The position numbers and the translations under genes are program-made. The notes beneath the pieces were generated by a model, which saw only the letters and a list, made by a program, of their open reading frames with translations, was not told the DNA's origin and made no database searches. From Bacteroides nordii WAL 11050 = JCM 12987 (GTDB taxonomy: Bacteria; Bacteroidota; Bacteroidia; Bacteroidales; Bacteroidaceae), in NCBI GenBank assembly GCA_000613465.1, contig BAJA01000025.1, positions 1-64,000 of the forward strand: a DNA stretch of 64,000 bases, read 5' to 3'. Positions 45,346 to 53,721 of this stretch are shown here, in pieces. Numbering within the stretch: the stretch's first letter is position 1; each line of letters begins with the position of its first letter.

Positions 45346-46614
45346 ATGAATGATTATTTTAATGAATTAAGTCTCTCTAATTATTGGAATGGACGATTGC
45401 CGGAAGCCGGATTCATTCGTAAGAGTTATACCAATCGTATTTTTGGCTATATCGGTAATAAACTGATAAAGTTACTGATAGGCCAACGTGGGGCAGGGAA
45501 ATCATATCTGCTCCGGCAGATTATGCTTCATTTACTTGATGAGGGAGTATCGGCACGGAATATATTGTATATAAATCGTTCATTCACCGATTCTGGTTTC
45601 ATATCCGGACGTGAAGGACTTGAAGAACTTTTATCTACTTATCGGGAACGAATTCATCCGGTAGGAAAAATCTATCTATTTATTGAAGAGATACAGAACA
45701 TCATAGGTTGGGAAGAGTTTGTATATTCTCATTCGCAGGATTATGTCAACAGTAGCGAGCTGTTTATCAGTGGGTCCGGCAGAGAGATACTTCCTTGCGA
45801 TGCGGAAGGGATGCCGGACCGGCATTATGTGAGTTTTGAGGTCTTTCCTTTTAGTTATGCAGAGTATAGAGAACGTGTGCGGGAAGAAGCTTCCGGTAAG
45901 AGCTATGCTGCATATATGGAAGGGTGTTCCTTGCCCCGGCTTTCTACTTTATCAACGGAAGATGTAAAATGGAATTATGTCTCCTCTATTAAAGATACTG
46001 CACTGTTTCGTGATATTGTGCAACAGTATCGTGTGAAAGATCCCCGGCTTTTTGAAGATGTACTTATCTATTTAGCAGCACATCTGTCCGAGTTGGTATC
46101 TGTTACTAATCTGGTTGCTCATTTTAATTCGCAGCAGCGAAAGACGAGCTATGATACGATTGCCAATTATATCAGTTACCTCGAAAATACTTTCCTTATT
46201 CATCGTGTAGAGCGTTGTCAGGTTCGCAGTAAGGAAGTGGTGTTAGGTAGTTGTCGTTATTATATTAATGATTGGGCTTTCATGCGTTTTCTTTATCCGT
46301 TCTTTGTCCGCGAACAGGACACTAAGTTTAAAAATCATGTTTATCTTGAATTACGACGTGCCGGATATGCTGTTTATGTAGGTGTACATCGCAATAAAGT
46401 GATTGACTTTCTTGCACGGAAAGGAGACCGGATTATCTACATTCAGTGTGTGTGTGCTTTGGATAATGAGTTGACGATGCAGTCTTTGTATGCTTCGTTG
46501 GAGGCAATACAGGATAATTATGAAAAGTGGATAGTATCTCTTGATAATGTAGCATTGCCGTCCAAAGAAGGTATACGACATATACAGGTGTGGAAATTGG
46601 CAGAAATGTTGTAA
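45346..46614 (+). CDS. AAA ATPase with DUF4143-type C-terminal domain
   Basis: The 422-aa protein has Walker A (LIGQRGAGKSYLLRQI, about 36-51), a Walker B variant (KIYLFIEEIQNI, about 105-116), and a C-terminal DUF4143-like restriction-nuclease-fold region (KNHVYLELRRAGYAVYVGVHRNKVIDFLAR). It belongs to the same broad group as the gene at 491-1805 but to another subfamily. The role is unknown; these genes are scattered and often single. The ATG at 45346 (MNDYFNELS) is preferred over an upstream ATG that gives an untypical hydrophobic start. Confidence 0.85.
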   Translation: MNDYFNELSLSNYWNGRLPEAGFIRKSYTNRIFGYIGNKLIKLLIGQRGAGKSYLLRQIMLHLLDEGVSARNILYINRSFTDSGFISGREGLEELLSTYRERIHPVGKIYLFIEEIQNIIGWEEFVYSHSQDYVNSSELFISGSGREILPCDAEGMPDRHYVSFEVFPFSYAEYRERVREEASGKSYAAYMEGCSLPRLSTLSTEDVKWNYVSSIKDTALFRDIVQQYRVKDPRLFEDVLIYLAAHLSELVSVTNLVAHFNSQQRKTSYDTIANYISYLENTFLIHRVERCQVRSKEVVLGSCRYYINDWAFMRFLYPFFVREQDTKFKNHVYLELRRAGYAVYVGVHRNKVIDFLARKGDRIIYIQCVCALDNELTMQSLYASLEAIQDNYEKWIVSLDNVALPSKEGIRHIQVWKLAEML

Positions 46615-47021
46615 CATTTATTATTATCTGTCACAGCTCTTTAATCTCTTGTTTGCAAACTTAGTATTTTAACGGTGACTTAAAATGCATATTAACAGTG
46701 TCTTAAATACGTACTTTTGTACCCCAAAAGTACGTATTTTTTTATTGTTTGATTTCCAGGGTTTTATAGTCTGTTTCTACCATTGTTTCAAATAACTTCA
46801 CTGTAAAGTGATAAACTCTTTAGATAAAACAATCTGTGTTTCTGTTCAATTTAAAACTGCTCCATGGCGGGTTTATGAGTTGGCACATGGTTCTAAGGCC
46901 CGTAGTAACAAAGAATTCTATTGTTCGCCTTTTTTAGTGTTTTGATATCATTGGTAAGGAGGGTTGTTTCTATACTTTTCATTTTAGGTATTGCTGGGCT
47001 CTCCTTGTTTGTTTAACTTGT
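46615..47021. other. Intergenic region with a perfect terminator hairpin
   Basis: These 407 bp between convergent genes hold the hairpin at 46705-46745 and otherwise no ORF or RNA that I can support. A possible decayed coding stretch was looked for around 46850-46950 but nothing convincing was seen. Confidence 0.4.
46705..46745. terminator. Perfect 15-bp hairpin terminator
   Basis: AAATACGTACTTTTG (46705-46719) and its exact inverse CAAAAGTACGTATTT (46725-46739) enclose a five-base loop and run into a T tract. It would end the plus-strand ATPase transcript. TACTTTTG in the left arm also resembles a -7 box. Confidence 0.75.
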
Positions 47022-48188
47022 TCACTGCTTGCTTTTTCCCATGATTTTGTCTATAATTAGTGCAATTGCTCCGTCACCCGTAACATTACATGCTGTGCCG
47101 AAACTGTCCATTGCAATGTACAACGCTATCATTAATGCTTGTGCTGATTCGTCAAAACCCAACATGGATTGTAAAATACCTAAAGATGCCATAATAGCTC
47201 CTCCGGGAACACCAGGTGCGGCTATCATGGTGATGCCTAACATAAAAATGAATCCTGCGAAAAGAGAGAAATCGAATGGCATACCTTGCATCATCATTAA
47301 AGCCAAAGCACAGGCTACAATCTTTAGTGTACTGCCCGAAAGATGGATCGTGGCGCAGAGTGGAACAACAAAACCGGCAATATCAGCTGATACTCCATTC
47401 TTTTTTGTCTGCTCCAAGGTGACAGGGATGGTAGCAGCAGATGATTGAGTTCCTAATGCGGTAAAGTAGGCTGGTAGCATCCGTCCTAATAATTTGAAAG
47501 GATTGCGTTGAACAAACAGTGCGGCAATAGAGTATTGAAAAATCAATAAGAAAATGTGCAAAGCGAAAATAACTCCAATGATTTTGATGAATACCATTAG
47601 GATGGAGAATACTTGTCCGGAGTGTGTCATGTTGAGAAATATACCAAAGATGTAGAGCGGTAGCAAAGGCAGAATGACAGCACTGATCATGCGAACAATA
47701 ATCTCCTGGAAATCTCTTGCCACATTTTTTAAGGCATCACTGCGTAGTGCGGCCAATCCTAATCCTAATGTGAAAGCGAGAACCAAAGATGTCATTACAT
47801 TCATTAGCGGTGGGATGGCAACGGAGAAGAAAGGAAGTATGCCTTGTGCTTCACTCACTTCTTCGAGTGGTCTTCCGGGCTCTATCAAGGATGGGAATAA
47901 AGTAGCACCGGTAAAGTAGGAGAGGAAACCCGAAAACAATGTCGCTCCGTAGGCTATCAGTGCAGTTACAATCAGCATTTTGCCGGCTCCTTTTCCGATA
48001 TCGGCAATGGCAATTGTGACCAGTCCGAGAATGATGAGCGGAATAGAAAAATTTAGAAATTCACTAAAGATACCATTGAATGTTACAAATATGCGAACTA
48101 ACGAGGCCGGAAAGAAGTGTCCAACTGCAATTCCTAACAAAATGGCAATAATAATGCGGGGTAACAGGCCGATATGGATTTTCTTCAT
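47022..48188 (-). CDS. Dicarboxylate/amino-acid:cation symporter (DAACS family)
   Basis: The 388-aa inner-membrane protein has about eight hydrophobic segments and the DAACS signature: a serine-rich loop GTQSSAATIPVT (about 250-261) and MMAAPGVPGG-type motif (ITMIAAPGVPGGAIMASL, about 318). Relatives (GltP, SstT, DctA) take up glutamate, serine or C4-dicarboxylates with sodium or protons. The specific substrate cannot be read from sequence. It is divergent from gnd. Confidence 0.9.
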   Translation of the reverse strand: MKKIHIGLLPRIIIAILLGIAVGHFFPASLVRIFVTFNGIFSEFLNFSIPLIILGLVTIAIADIGKGAGKMLIVTALIAYGATLFSGFLSYFTGATLFPSLIEPGRPLEEVSEAQGILPFFSVAIPPLMNVMTSLVLAFTLGLGLAALRSDALKNVARDFQEIIVRMISAVILPLLPLYIFGIFLNMTHSGQVFSILMVFIKIIGVIFALHIFLLIFQYSIAALFVQRNPFKLLGRMLPAYFTALGTQSSAATIPVTLEQTKKNGVSADIAGFVVPLCATIHLSGSTLKIVACALALMMMQGMPFDFSLFAGFIFMLGITMIAAPGVPGGAIMASLGILQSMLGFDESAQALMIALYIAMDSFGTACNVTGDGAIALIIDKIMGKSKQ

Positions 48189-48212
48189 GGTCGAAACTTT
48201 ATTTAATTGCTA

Positions 48213-48220
48213 CAAAAGTA
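48213..48220 (-). promoter_or_regulatory. -7 box (TACTTTTG) for the symporter gene
   Basis: On the minus strand TACTTTTG lies about 25 bp before the start codon. A TTTG about 25 bp further upstream is too far for a standard promoter, so the match is partial. Confidence 0.35.
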
Positions 48221-48323
48221 GCATTTTTTTTTGTAAATAGCCGAACAAAATTTTATTGTATATGTTATAGTAAATAAGTAAATTAATAAAGAATAAACAA
48301 CTAATTAGATAAATCTTACAATT

Positions 48324-49799
48324 ATGTCAATACAGAATAAAACAGATGTTGGGCTGATTGGTTTGGCTGTAATGGGCGAAAATTTAGCCTTGAATATGGC
48401 AAGTAAAGGATGGAATGTATCGGTATACAACCGTACAGTGCCCGGAGTAGAAGAAGGAGTGGTAGAACGATTTCTCAATGGGCGGGCTAAAGGTCTAAAC
48501 ATCGAAGGTTTTACTGATATTGCTACATTTGTAGATTCAATATCCTTGCCTCGAAAGATAATGATGATGGTTCGTGCCGGTAGTGCTGTAGATGAATTAA
48601 TGGAACAACTTTTCCCTTTACTTTCTCCGGGTGATATCTTGATTGATGGTGGTAACTCCAATTATGAAGATACCAATCGTCGTGTGGCATTGGCTGAGTC
48701 GAAGGGGTTTCTTTTCGTCGGTGCCGGTGTGTCTGGTGGTGAAGAAGGGGCTTTGAATGGTGCTTCCATTATGCCTGGTGGTTCGGTAGCAGCCTGGCCG
48801 GCGGTGAAACCTATTCTGCAAAGTATTGCGGCAAAGGCATCGGATGGTACGCCTTGTTGTGATTGGATTGGGCCGGCAGGTTCCGGACATTTTGTGAAGA
48901 TGATACACAATGGCATAGAGTATGGCGATATGCAACTTATTGCTGAGGCGTACTGGGTGATGAAGAATTTGCTTGACCTGGAGAATGAAGAGATGGCGAA
49001 TGTCTTTTCTCATTGGAATGAAGGGAAACTTCGTAGCTATTTAATTGAAATTACAGCAAATATCCTGCGGCATACAGATAAGTCGGGAGGGTATCTGTTG
49101 GATAAGATACTGGATGCTGCCGGACAGAAGGGCACAGGAAAATGGTCCGTTATTAATGCCATGGAACTGGGTATGCCTTTGGGGTTGATTGCCACTGCGG
49201 TATTTGAACGAAGTTTGTCGGCTCAGAAAGAGTTGCGCGAGACAGCTTCACGGCAATTTCAATGTAAACGTACACAAGCTGTTTATAATAAACCGGAATT
49301 GGTGAAAGAGATTTATGCTGCATTATATGCATCCAAGCTGGTTTCTTATGCTCAGGGATTCGCTGTTCTTCAGCGCGCTTCTGATACTTTTGGCTGGAAG
49401 CTTGATTTGTCTTCTATCGCACGTATGTGGCGTGGAGGTTGTATCATTCGTAGTATCTTCCTGAATGACATTGCTGCTGCTTTTGAGGTAAAGGATAAGC
49501 CCAAAAACCTCTTGCTGGCGCCTTATTTCCGGGATGAAATAAAGGGATTGTTATCCGGATGGAAAACGCTGGTGGTGCAGGCTATGCGTGAAGAACTTCC
49601 TGTTCCCGCTTTTTCTTCGGCATTGAATTATTTCTACTCATTGGTATCTGCCAATTTGCCTGCTAACATGATACAAGCGCAACGCGATTACTTTGGTGCA
49701 CATACTTTTGAACGAAAAGATGAACTCCGCGGACAGTTCTTCCATGAGAACTGGACAGGACATGGTGGTGATACGAAATCAGGAACATACAATAATTAG
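48324..49799 (+). CDS. gnd: 6-phosphogluconate dehydrogenase (decarboxylating)
   Basis: The 491-aa protein has the NADP-binding start GLIGLAVMGENLALNMASKG, substrate motifs VGAGVSGGEEGALNGASIMPGG (about 134-155) and KMIHNGIEYGDMQ (about 190-202), and the C-terminal helical domain. It makes ribulose-5-phosphate, CO2 and NADPH. It is the first gene of a gnd-zwf-pgl cluster that encodes all three steps of the oxidative pentose-phosphate branch. A repeat element separates it from zwf. Confidence 0.95.
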   Translation: MSIQNKTDVGLIGLAVMGENLALNMASKGWNVSVYNRTVPGVEEGVVERFLNGRAKGLNIEGFTDIATFVDSISLPRKIMMMVRAGSAVDELMEQLFPLLSPGDILIDGGNSNYEDTNRRVALAESKGFLFVGAGVSGGEEGALNGASIMPGGSVAAWPAVKPILQSIAAKASDGTPCCDWIGPAGSGHFVKMIHNGIEYGDMQLIAEAYWVMKNLLDLENEEMANVFSHWNEGKLRSYLIEITANILRHTDKSGGYLLDKILDAAGQKGTGKWSVINAMELGMPLGLIATAVFERSLSAQKELRETASRQFQCKRTQAVYNKPELVKEIYAALYASKLVSYAQGFAVLQRASDTFGWKLDLSSIARMWRGGCIIRSIFLNDIAAAFEVKDKPKNLLLAPYFRDEIKGLLSGWKTLVVQAMREELPVPAFSSALNYFYSLVSANLPANMIQAQRDYFGAHTFERKDELRGQFFHENWTGHGGDTKSGTYNN

Positions 49800-49911
49800 T
49801 GATAAGTGATTAGTGATAAGTGATTAGTGCCATCCGGCATAATAGCGCAGCCACTAATCACTTACCACTTACCACTAACCACTAACCACTAATCACTAAC
49901 TACTAATTACT
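49797..49911. repeat. Intergenic element with GTGATTA arms and full conserved core
   Basis: Left arm: TAGTGATAAGTGATTAGTG repeated. Core: CCATCCGGCATAATAGCGCAGCC, the clearest copy of the shared core. Right arm: ACTAATCACTTACCACTTACC units, inverse of the left. It starts at the gnd stop codon and ends 7 bp before zwf. Confidence 0.75.
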
Positions 49912-49917
49912 AAAATA

Positions 49918-51413
49918 ATGGATAAATTTGTAATGATAATCTTTGGCGCTTCGGGCGATCTTACTAAGCGTAAGCTGATGCCTGCCTTGTACTCTTTGTA
50001 CAGAGATAAGCGTCTCAAAGGAGAGTTTTCTGTGATGGGTGTGGGACGTACTGTGTATTCGGATACTGACTATCGTGCTTACATCTATACTGAACTTGAA
50101 CAATTTGTGAAACCCGAAGAACAGGATAAAGAGTTGATGGATAACTTTACACAACATCTTTACTATCTGGCTATTGATCCTGCTATAGAGCTGGCTATGT
50201 CCGCCTTCGTCAGCGTATTGAGGAGCTTACCGGAGAGAAGGAACCGGATAATCTGTTGTTTTATCTGGCTACACCTCCTTCTTTGTATGGAGTGATTCCG
50301 TTGCACCTCAAAAAAGCGCATCTTAATCGTGGACGGGCACGTATTATCGTGGAGAAACCATTTGGATATGATCTTCAGTCTGCCGAAGAGCTGAATCGTA
50401 TCTATGCTTCTGTGTTTGATGAACATCAGATTTACCGTATAGATCATTTTCTGGGTAAGGAAACCGCTCAAAATTTGCTTGCTTTCCGTTTCGCTAACGG
50501 GATATTCGAACCTCTGTGGAATCGTAATTATATCGATTATATAGAGGTAACAGCTGTTGAAAATCTGGGTATTGAGCAGCGTGGTGGTTTTTATGACACT
50601 GCTGGTGCTTTACGTGATATGGTGCAGAATCATCTTATACAGCTTGTGGCATTGACGGCTATGGAACCTCCTGCTGTATTTAATGCTGATACGTTCCGTA
50701 ATGAAGTGGTGAAAGTGTATGAGTCTCTAACTCCATTGACCGAGGAGGATTTTGAAGAACATATTGTTCGTGGTCAATACACAGCTTCTGGTAATAAGAA
50801 AGGATATCGCGAAGAGAAAAATGTAAATCCCGACTCACGGACAGAGACGTATATTGCTATGAAATTAGGAATCAGTAACTGGCGTTGGAGTGGTGTTCCA
50901 TTCTATATACGTACCGGAAAGCAGATGCCTACCAAAGTTACGGAAATAGTGGTACACTTCCGTGAAACCCCACATCAGATGTTTCATTGTGCGGGAGGTA
51001 ATTGTCCTCGTGCCAATAAACTAATCCTTCGCTTGCAACCCAATGAAGGTATTGTCCTGAAAATAGGAATGAAAGTACCTGGTGCGGGATTTGAAGTGAA
51101 ACAAGTAACAATGGATTTCAGTTATAACCAGCTCGGTGGCGTGCCAAGTGGCGATGCTTATGCCCGTTTGATTGATGACTGTATCCAGGGTGATCCTACC
51201 CTCTTTACACGAAGTGACGCAGTGGAGGCGTCCTGGCGGTTCTTTGATCCAATCCTCCACTATTGGAAAGAACATCCCGATGCACCGCTTTATGGTTATC
51301 CGGCCGGTACATGGGGCCCTCTCGAAAGTGAGGCTATGATGCACGAACATGGTGCTGAATGGACTAATCCTTGTAAGAATTTGACGAACACAGACCAATA
51401 TTGTGAACTATGA
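49918..51413 (+). CDS. zwf: Glucose-6-phosphate 1-dehydrogenase, frameshifted
   Basis: The joined product of 498 aa has the family length. It shows the nucleotide motif IIFGASGDLTKRKLMPAL (about 7-24), EKPFGYDL, the active-site RIDHFLGKE (about 175-183) and RTGKQMPTK. It oxidises glucose-6-phosphate and makes NADPH. The frame breaks at 50190-50192: GAGCTGGC should probably read GAGGCTGGC, giving IEAGYVRLRQRIEEL. The total length is one base short of a multiple of three, which points to one lost G. Its stop overlaps the pgl start by 4 bp. Confidence 0.93.
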
Positions 51414-52138
51414 AACCTTTTATTTATCCTTCGTCCATTGAGACGGCACGCGCACTGATTCTTCATCTGATAAAAATTATGATAGATGAACCCGGCAAGA
51501 CTTTCAATATTGCTTTAAGTGGTGGAAGTACTCCTGCGCTGATGTTTGACTTGTGGGCAAACGAATATAGTGATATTACTCCGTGGACGCGGATGAAAGT
51601 TTTTTTTGTAGACGAACGTTGTGTCCCACCCGAGAACTCAGATAGCAATTATGGAATGGTACGCTCATTGTTGGTGGGCGTGGTTCCTATTGATTATGAA
51701 AACGTGTTTCGTATCAGAGGAGAGGATAGACCCGATAAGGAAGCGGTCCGGTATTCCAAGGTAGTAGAAAGTCAGGTTCCTATGCAAGATGGTTGGCCTG
51801 TATTTGATGTGATATTGTTAGGAGCAGGCGGAGACGGACATACCTCGTCTATCTTCCCCGGACAAGAGAAATTATTGTCTTCAGACCGGATTTATGAAGT
51901 AAGTTATAACCCGAATAATGGTCAGAAACGTATTGCGATGACAGGTTGTCCTATTATTAATGCCCGTCGGGTAATTTTTTTGATCACAGGCAGAAATAAA
52001 GCTGAAGTGGTGGAGGAGATTTATACTTCTGGTGACACGGGACCTGCTGCCTATATTGCCCATCATGCTAAGAATGTAGAGCTCTTTCTTGATGATTATG
52101 CTGCTGCAAATATAAATGGAGAGGAAATACCGGATTGA
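51410..52138 (+). CDS. pgl: 6-phosphogluconolactonase
   Basis: The 242-aa DevB-type enzyme has ALSGGSTPALMFDLW (about 34-48), KVFFVDERCVPPENSDSNYG (about 63-82) and LLGAGGDGHTSSIFPG (about 138-153). It hydrolyses 6-phosphogluconolactone, the step between zwf and gnd. The ATGA overlap with zwf indicates translational coupling. Confidence 0.95.
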   Translation: MKPFIYPSSIETARALILHLIKIMIDEPGKTFNIALSGGSTPALMFDLWANEYSDITPWTRMKVFFVDERCVPPENSDSNYGMVRSLLVGVVPIDYENVFRIRGEDRPDKEAVRYSKVVESQVPMQDGWPVFDVILLGAGGDGHTSSIFPGQEKLLSSDRIYEVSYNPNNGQKRIAMTGCPIINARRVIFLITGRNKAEVVEEIYTSGDTGPAAYIAHHAKNVELFLDDYAAANINGEEIPD

Positions 52139-52190
52139 TCGGTTAGCAGGTTGATTGTAGTATCTTCTGAAATATCTATATAAGAAAGTT

Positions 52191-52232
52191 GTTTCAATAC
52201 GATAAGAAACGGCTTTCTTTTCGTATTGAAAC
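52191..52232. repeat. Near-perfect 18-bp hairpin downstream of pgl
   Basis: GTTTCAATACGA / TCGTATTGAAAC enclose a second stem AAGAAA / TTTCTT with loop CGGC; only one T-T mismatch breaks the stem. There is no T run after it, so it may stabilise the mRNA 3' end and need not terminate transcription. Confidence 0.65.
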
Positions 52233-52236
52233 CTGT

Positions 52237-52276
52237 GATAAGAATGGTTTTGTATAATTCATTCTTATCTGGCTTT
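52237..52276. terminator. Second hairpin after pgl
   Basis: GATAAGAATG (52237-52246) and CATTCTTATC (52260-52269) form a perfect 10-bp stem with a 13-base loop, followed by TGGCTTTTAA. It is a likely terminator for the gnd-zwf-pgl operon and for the convergent small ORF. Confidence 0.5.
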
Positions 52277-52497
52277 TAATAGGGTATTTCTTTTATTTTT
52301 TCAATAATATATTCTTCTTTTTCACTTCTATGACAGTAGCAAATGTAATAGTTAGGGTCGTTGACCATATCCTTAAAGCTCTGCGGTAATTCAATTTCTT
52401 TTGTCTCTCTGTTGATAGCAACCAAAGCTATCATAATTCCTTCTTCTTTGCATTTGTCAATCAGGAGGCCATTTAGCATTATTTCTTCTTCGTTCAT
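52276..52497 (-). CDS. Hypothetical 73-aa acidic protein
   Basis: The ORF from ATG ending at 52497 (MNEEEIMLNGLLIDKCKEEG) encodes 73 residues with mixed charge and no signal or membrane segment. A longer in-frame ATG at 52521 would lie inside the -7 box, so the shorter start is chosen. The segment ELPQSFKDMVNDPNYYICYCHRS ends in a Cys-x-Cys-His pattern. I do not recognise a family. Confidence 0.6.
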   Translation of the reverse strand: MNEEEIMLNGLLIDKCKEEGIMIALVAINRETKEIELPQSFKDMVNDPNYYICYCHRSEKEEYIIEKIKEIPY

Positions 52498-52518
52498 CTC
52501 ATCTGTTTTTAACGGATG

Positions 52519-52526
52519 CAAAGATA
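52519..52526 (-). promoter_or_regulatory. -7 box (TATCTTTG) for the 73-aa ORF
   Basis: Minus-strand TATCTTTG fits TAnnTTTG exactly and lies 22 bp before the chosen start, giving a leader of about 15 nt. The -33 region has no TTTG at standard spacing. Confidence 0.45.
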
Positions 52527-52756
52527 ATGCTATAATAATAAAATTGTACTATTTGTGATATATTATTTTTTTACTAAGTCGCTTTTTAGGTAATAGATGG
52601 AAAGAAATAAAATATTACGGCTTGCTGTCTTCACAGATGGCCTGCCGTATAAAAAGTTTAAGTTTTAAATCAAAACAGATATTTGGTTAAAAAGGTTCTG
52701 TATTTAGCTTAATTCTTAGTTCTGTTTAACAAATTATTAAGCATGATAATTATATA

Positions 52757-52996
52757 AACAAAAATCCGCCCTACCTTCACAGGCTGGGCGGACAAGAAAT
52801 CTCTTACATAGAGATTTATCAAATCTTATGCTATAATTTAAAAAAGTATATATACAGACTTTCACAAGCCTGACTAATATATTAATCAGAATTTCAAATA
52901 GTGATATATTATTGTTGTTTGATAAGTAAATAGAGGTGTCCAAAAAAATAGAAAGAGACAACCTTATAAGCCAACACGAGTTTTTTGTGGCTTTTA
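52757..52996 (-). ncRNA. Candidate structured RNA of about 240 nt
   Basis: A minus-strand TACCTTTG (53010-53003) starts a transcript that ends at the terminator TCCGCCC/GGGCGGA (52792-52765) with a T run. Internal hairpins include AAATCTC/GAGATTT (52796-52816) and AAGCCA/TGGCTT near the 5' end. The overlapping 118-aa frame has no start after the promoter and a non-protein-like composition. It could be a regulatory RNA; no known family is recognised. Confidence 0.5.
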
Positions 52997-53002
52997 TATG
53001 TG

Positions 53003-53010
53003 CAAAGGTA
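53003..53010 (-). promoter_or_regulatory. -7 box (TACCTTTG) for the 240-nt RNA candidate
   Basis: TACCTTTG on the minus strand matches TAnnTTTG. Upstream at the -33 distance there is only TTTTTC, a weak match. Confidence 0.45.
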
Positions 53011-53114
53011 ATATAAATAATTGAATAATGAAAAATATGATGAAGGGATTTAGGATTTGTATGCTTTAGGCTGTAATAATACCCCATTATCAACCTCTTA
53101 TAAAGGTTGTTTGG

Positions 53115-53202
53115 AGACTATACCTTGCCTGGATGTAGACTACGCCTTGCCTGCTTGCAGACTACGCCTTTACTACATGTAGACTACGCCTACTCTGTAA
53201 AC
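53115..53202. repeat. 22-bp tandem repeat, four copies
   Basis: AGACTACGCCT-type units start at 53115, 53137, 53159 and 53181, exactly 22 bp apart. The first eleven bases are nearly invariant (AGACTA[CT][AG]CC[T]), the second half drifts. The period is two DNA turns, so proteins bound to each unit would lie on one face. No ORF runs through it. Confidence 0.7.
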
Positions 53203-53222
53203 AGTTGATATGATTTTTATTT

Positions 53223-53363
53223 GTGGCTAATAAATGCTATGAGAAACTAATAAGAGAGGATGCGATTTGTGATGTTCATGCTATTAGGGTTGAGGATGAC
53301 TATAGGGTTGAGGTACTTTACGATGAGTTATGTGTGAATTACATGATAAGTGAAGCATTTTAA
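53223..53363 (+). CDS. Possible 46-aa ORF or gene fragment
   Basis: From GTG at 53223 an open frame runs to 53363 and includes AICDVHAIRVEDDYRVEVLY, which looks protein-like. There is no ATG, promoter or ribosome site. It may be the tail of a decayed gene. Confidence 0.22.
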   Translation: MANKCYEKLIREDAICDVHAIRVEDDYRVEVLYDELCVNYMISEAF

Positions 53364-53477
53364 GTCGGTTTCGTTTCTTCAGAATCAAGGTTTATTTTTT
53401 ATGAATGCTCTAATAAACTAACACTATCTGCCTGTTTTTTTCTACAATCTCATTTTGTAGCATAAAAATAAATCTTG

Positions 53478-53566
53478 AATTGTCCGGGTTCTTTTTTTGG
53501 TGAAACGTATATGGTATTGATATACTGGTTTTTATTGTGATGTATAAACATTGTAATTGTCCGGGT
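53478..53566. repeat. Direct repeat AATTGTCCGGGT, two copies 77 bp apart
   Basis: The 12-mer occurs at 53478-53489 and 53555-53566, each followed by a T-rich tract, in the AT-rich leader before the secreted-protein cluster. Its GC-rich centre stands out from the surroundings. It may be a regulator site. Confidence 0.4.
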
Positions 53567-53721
53567 AACTTTTTAGGATATTTTGATCTTTTTCTTTATT
53601 TTTGTCTAAAGTCATTTCTCCTTTACTTCGAAATCATTCTTTTTGATAATATACAATCCACTATAAATATTTTATTGATTGAGATAATCCTTATTAGTGT
53701 TAACATTTTAATTTTATTATT

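Noticed and set aside
36430..50200. Programmed ribosomal frameshifting in fbp and zwf
   Set aside because: No slippery heptamer or downstream pseudoknot is seen at either break, and orthologues are single-frame; a missed base explains both.
52737..53093. 118-aa minus-strand frame
   Set aside because: It begins upstream of the candidate promoter, is extremely Ile/Leu/Tyr/Asn-rich and overlaps the terminator; the stretch reads better as non-coding RNA.
53115..53202. Regular 22-bp repeat considered as a CRISPR array
   Set aside because: The units are directly adjacent with no unique spacers of CRISPR length, the repeat is short, and no cas gene is present.
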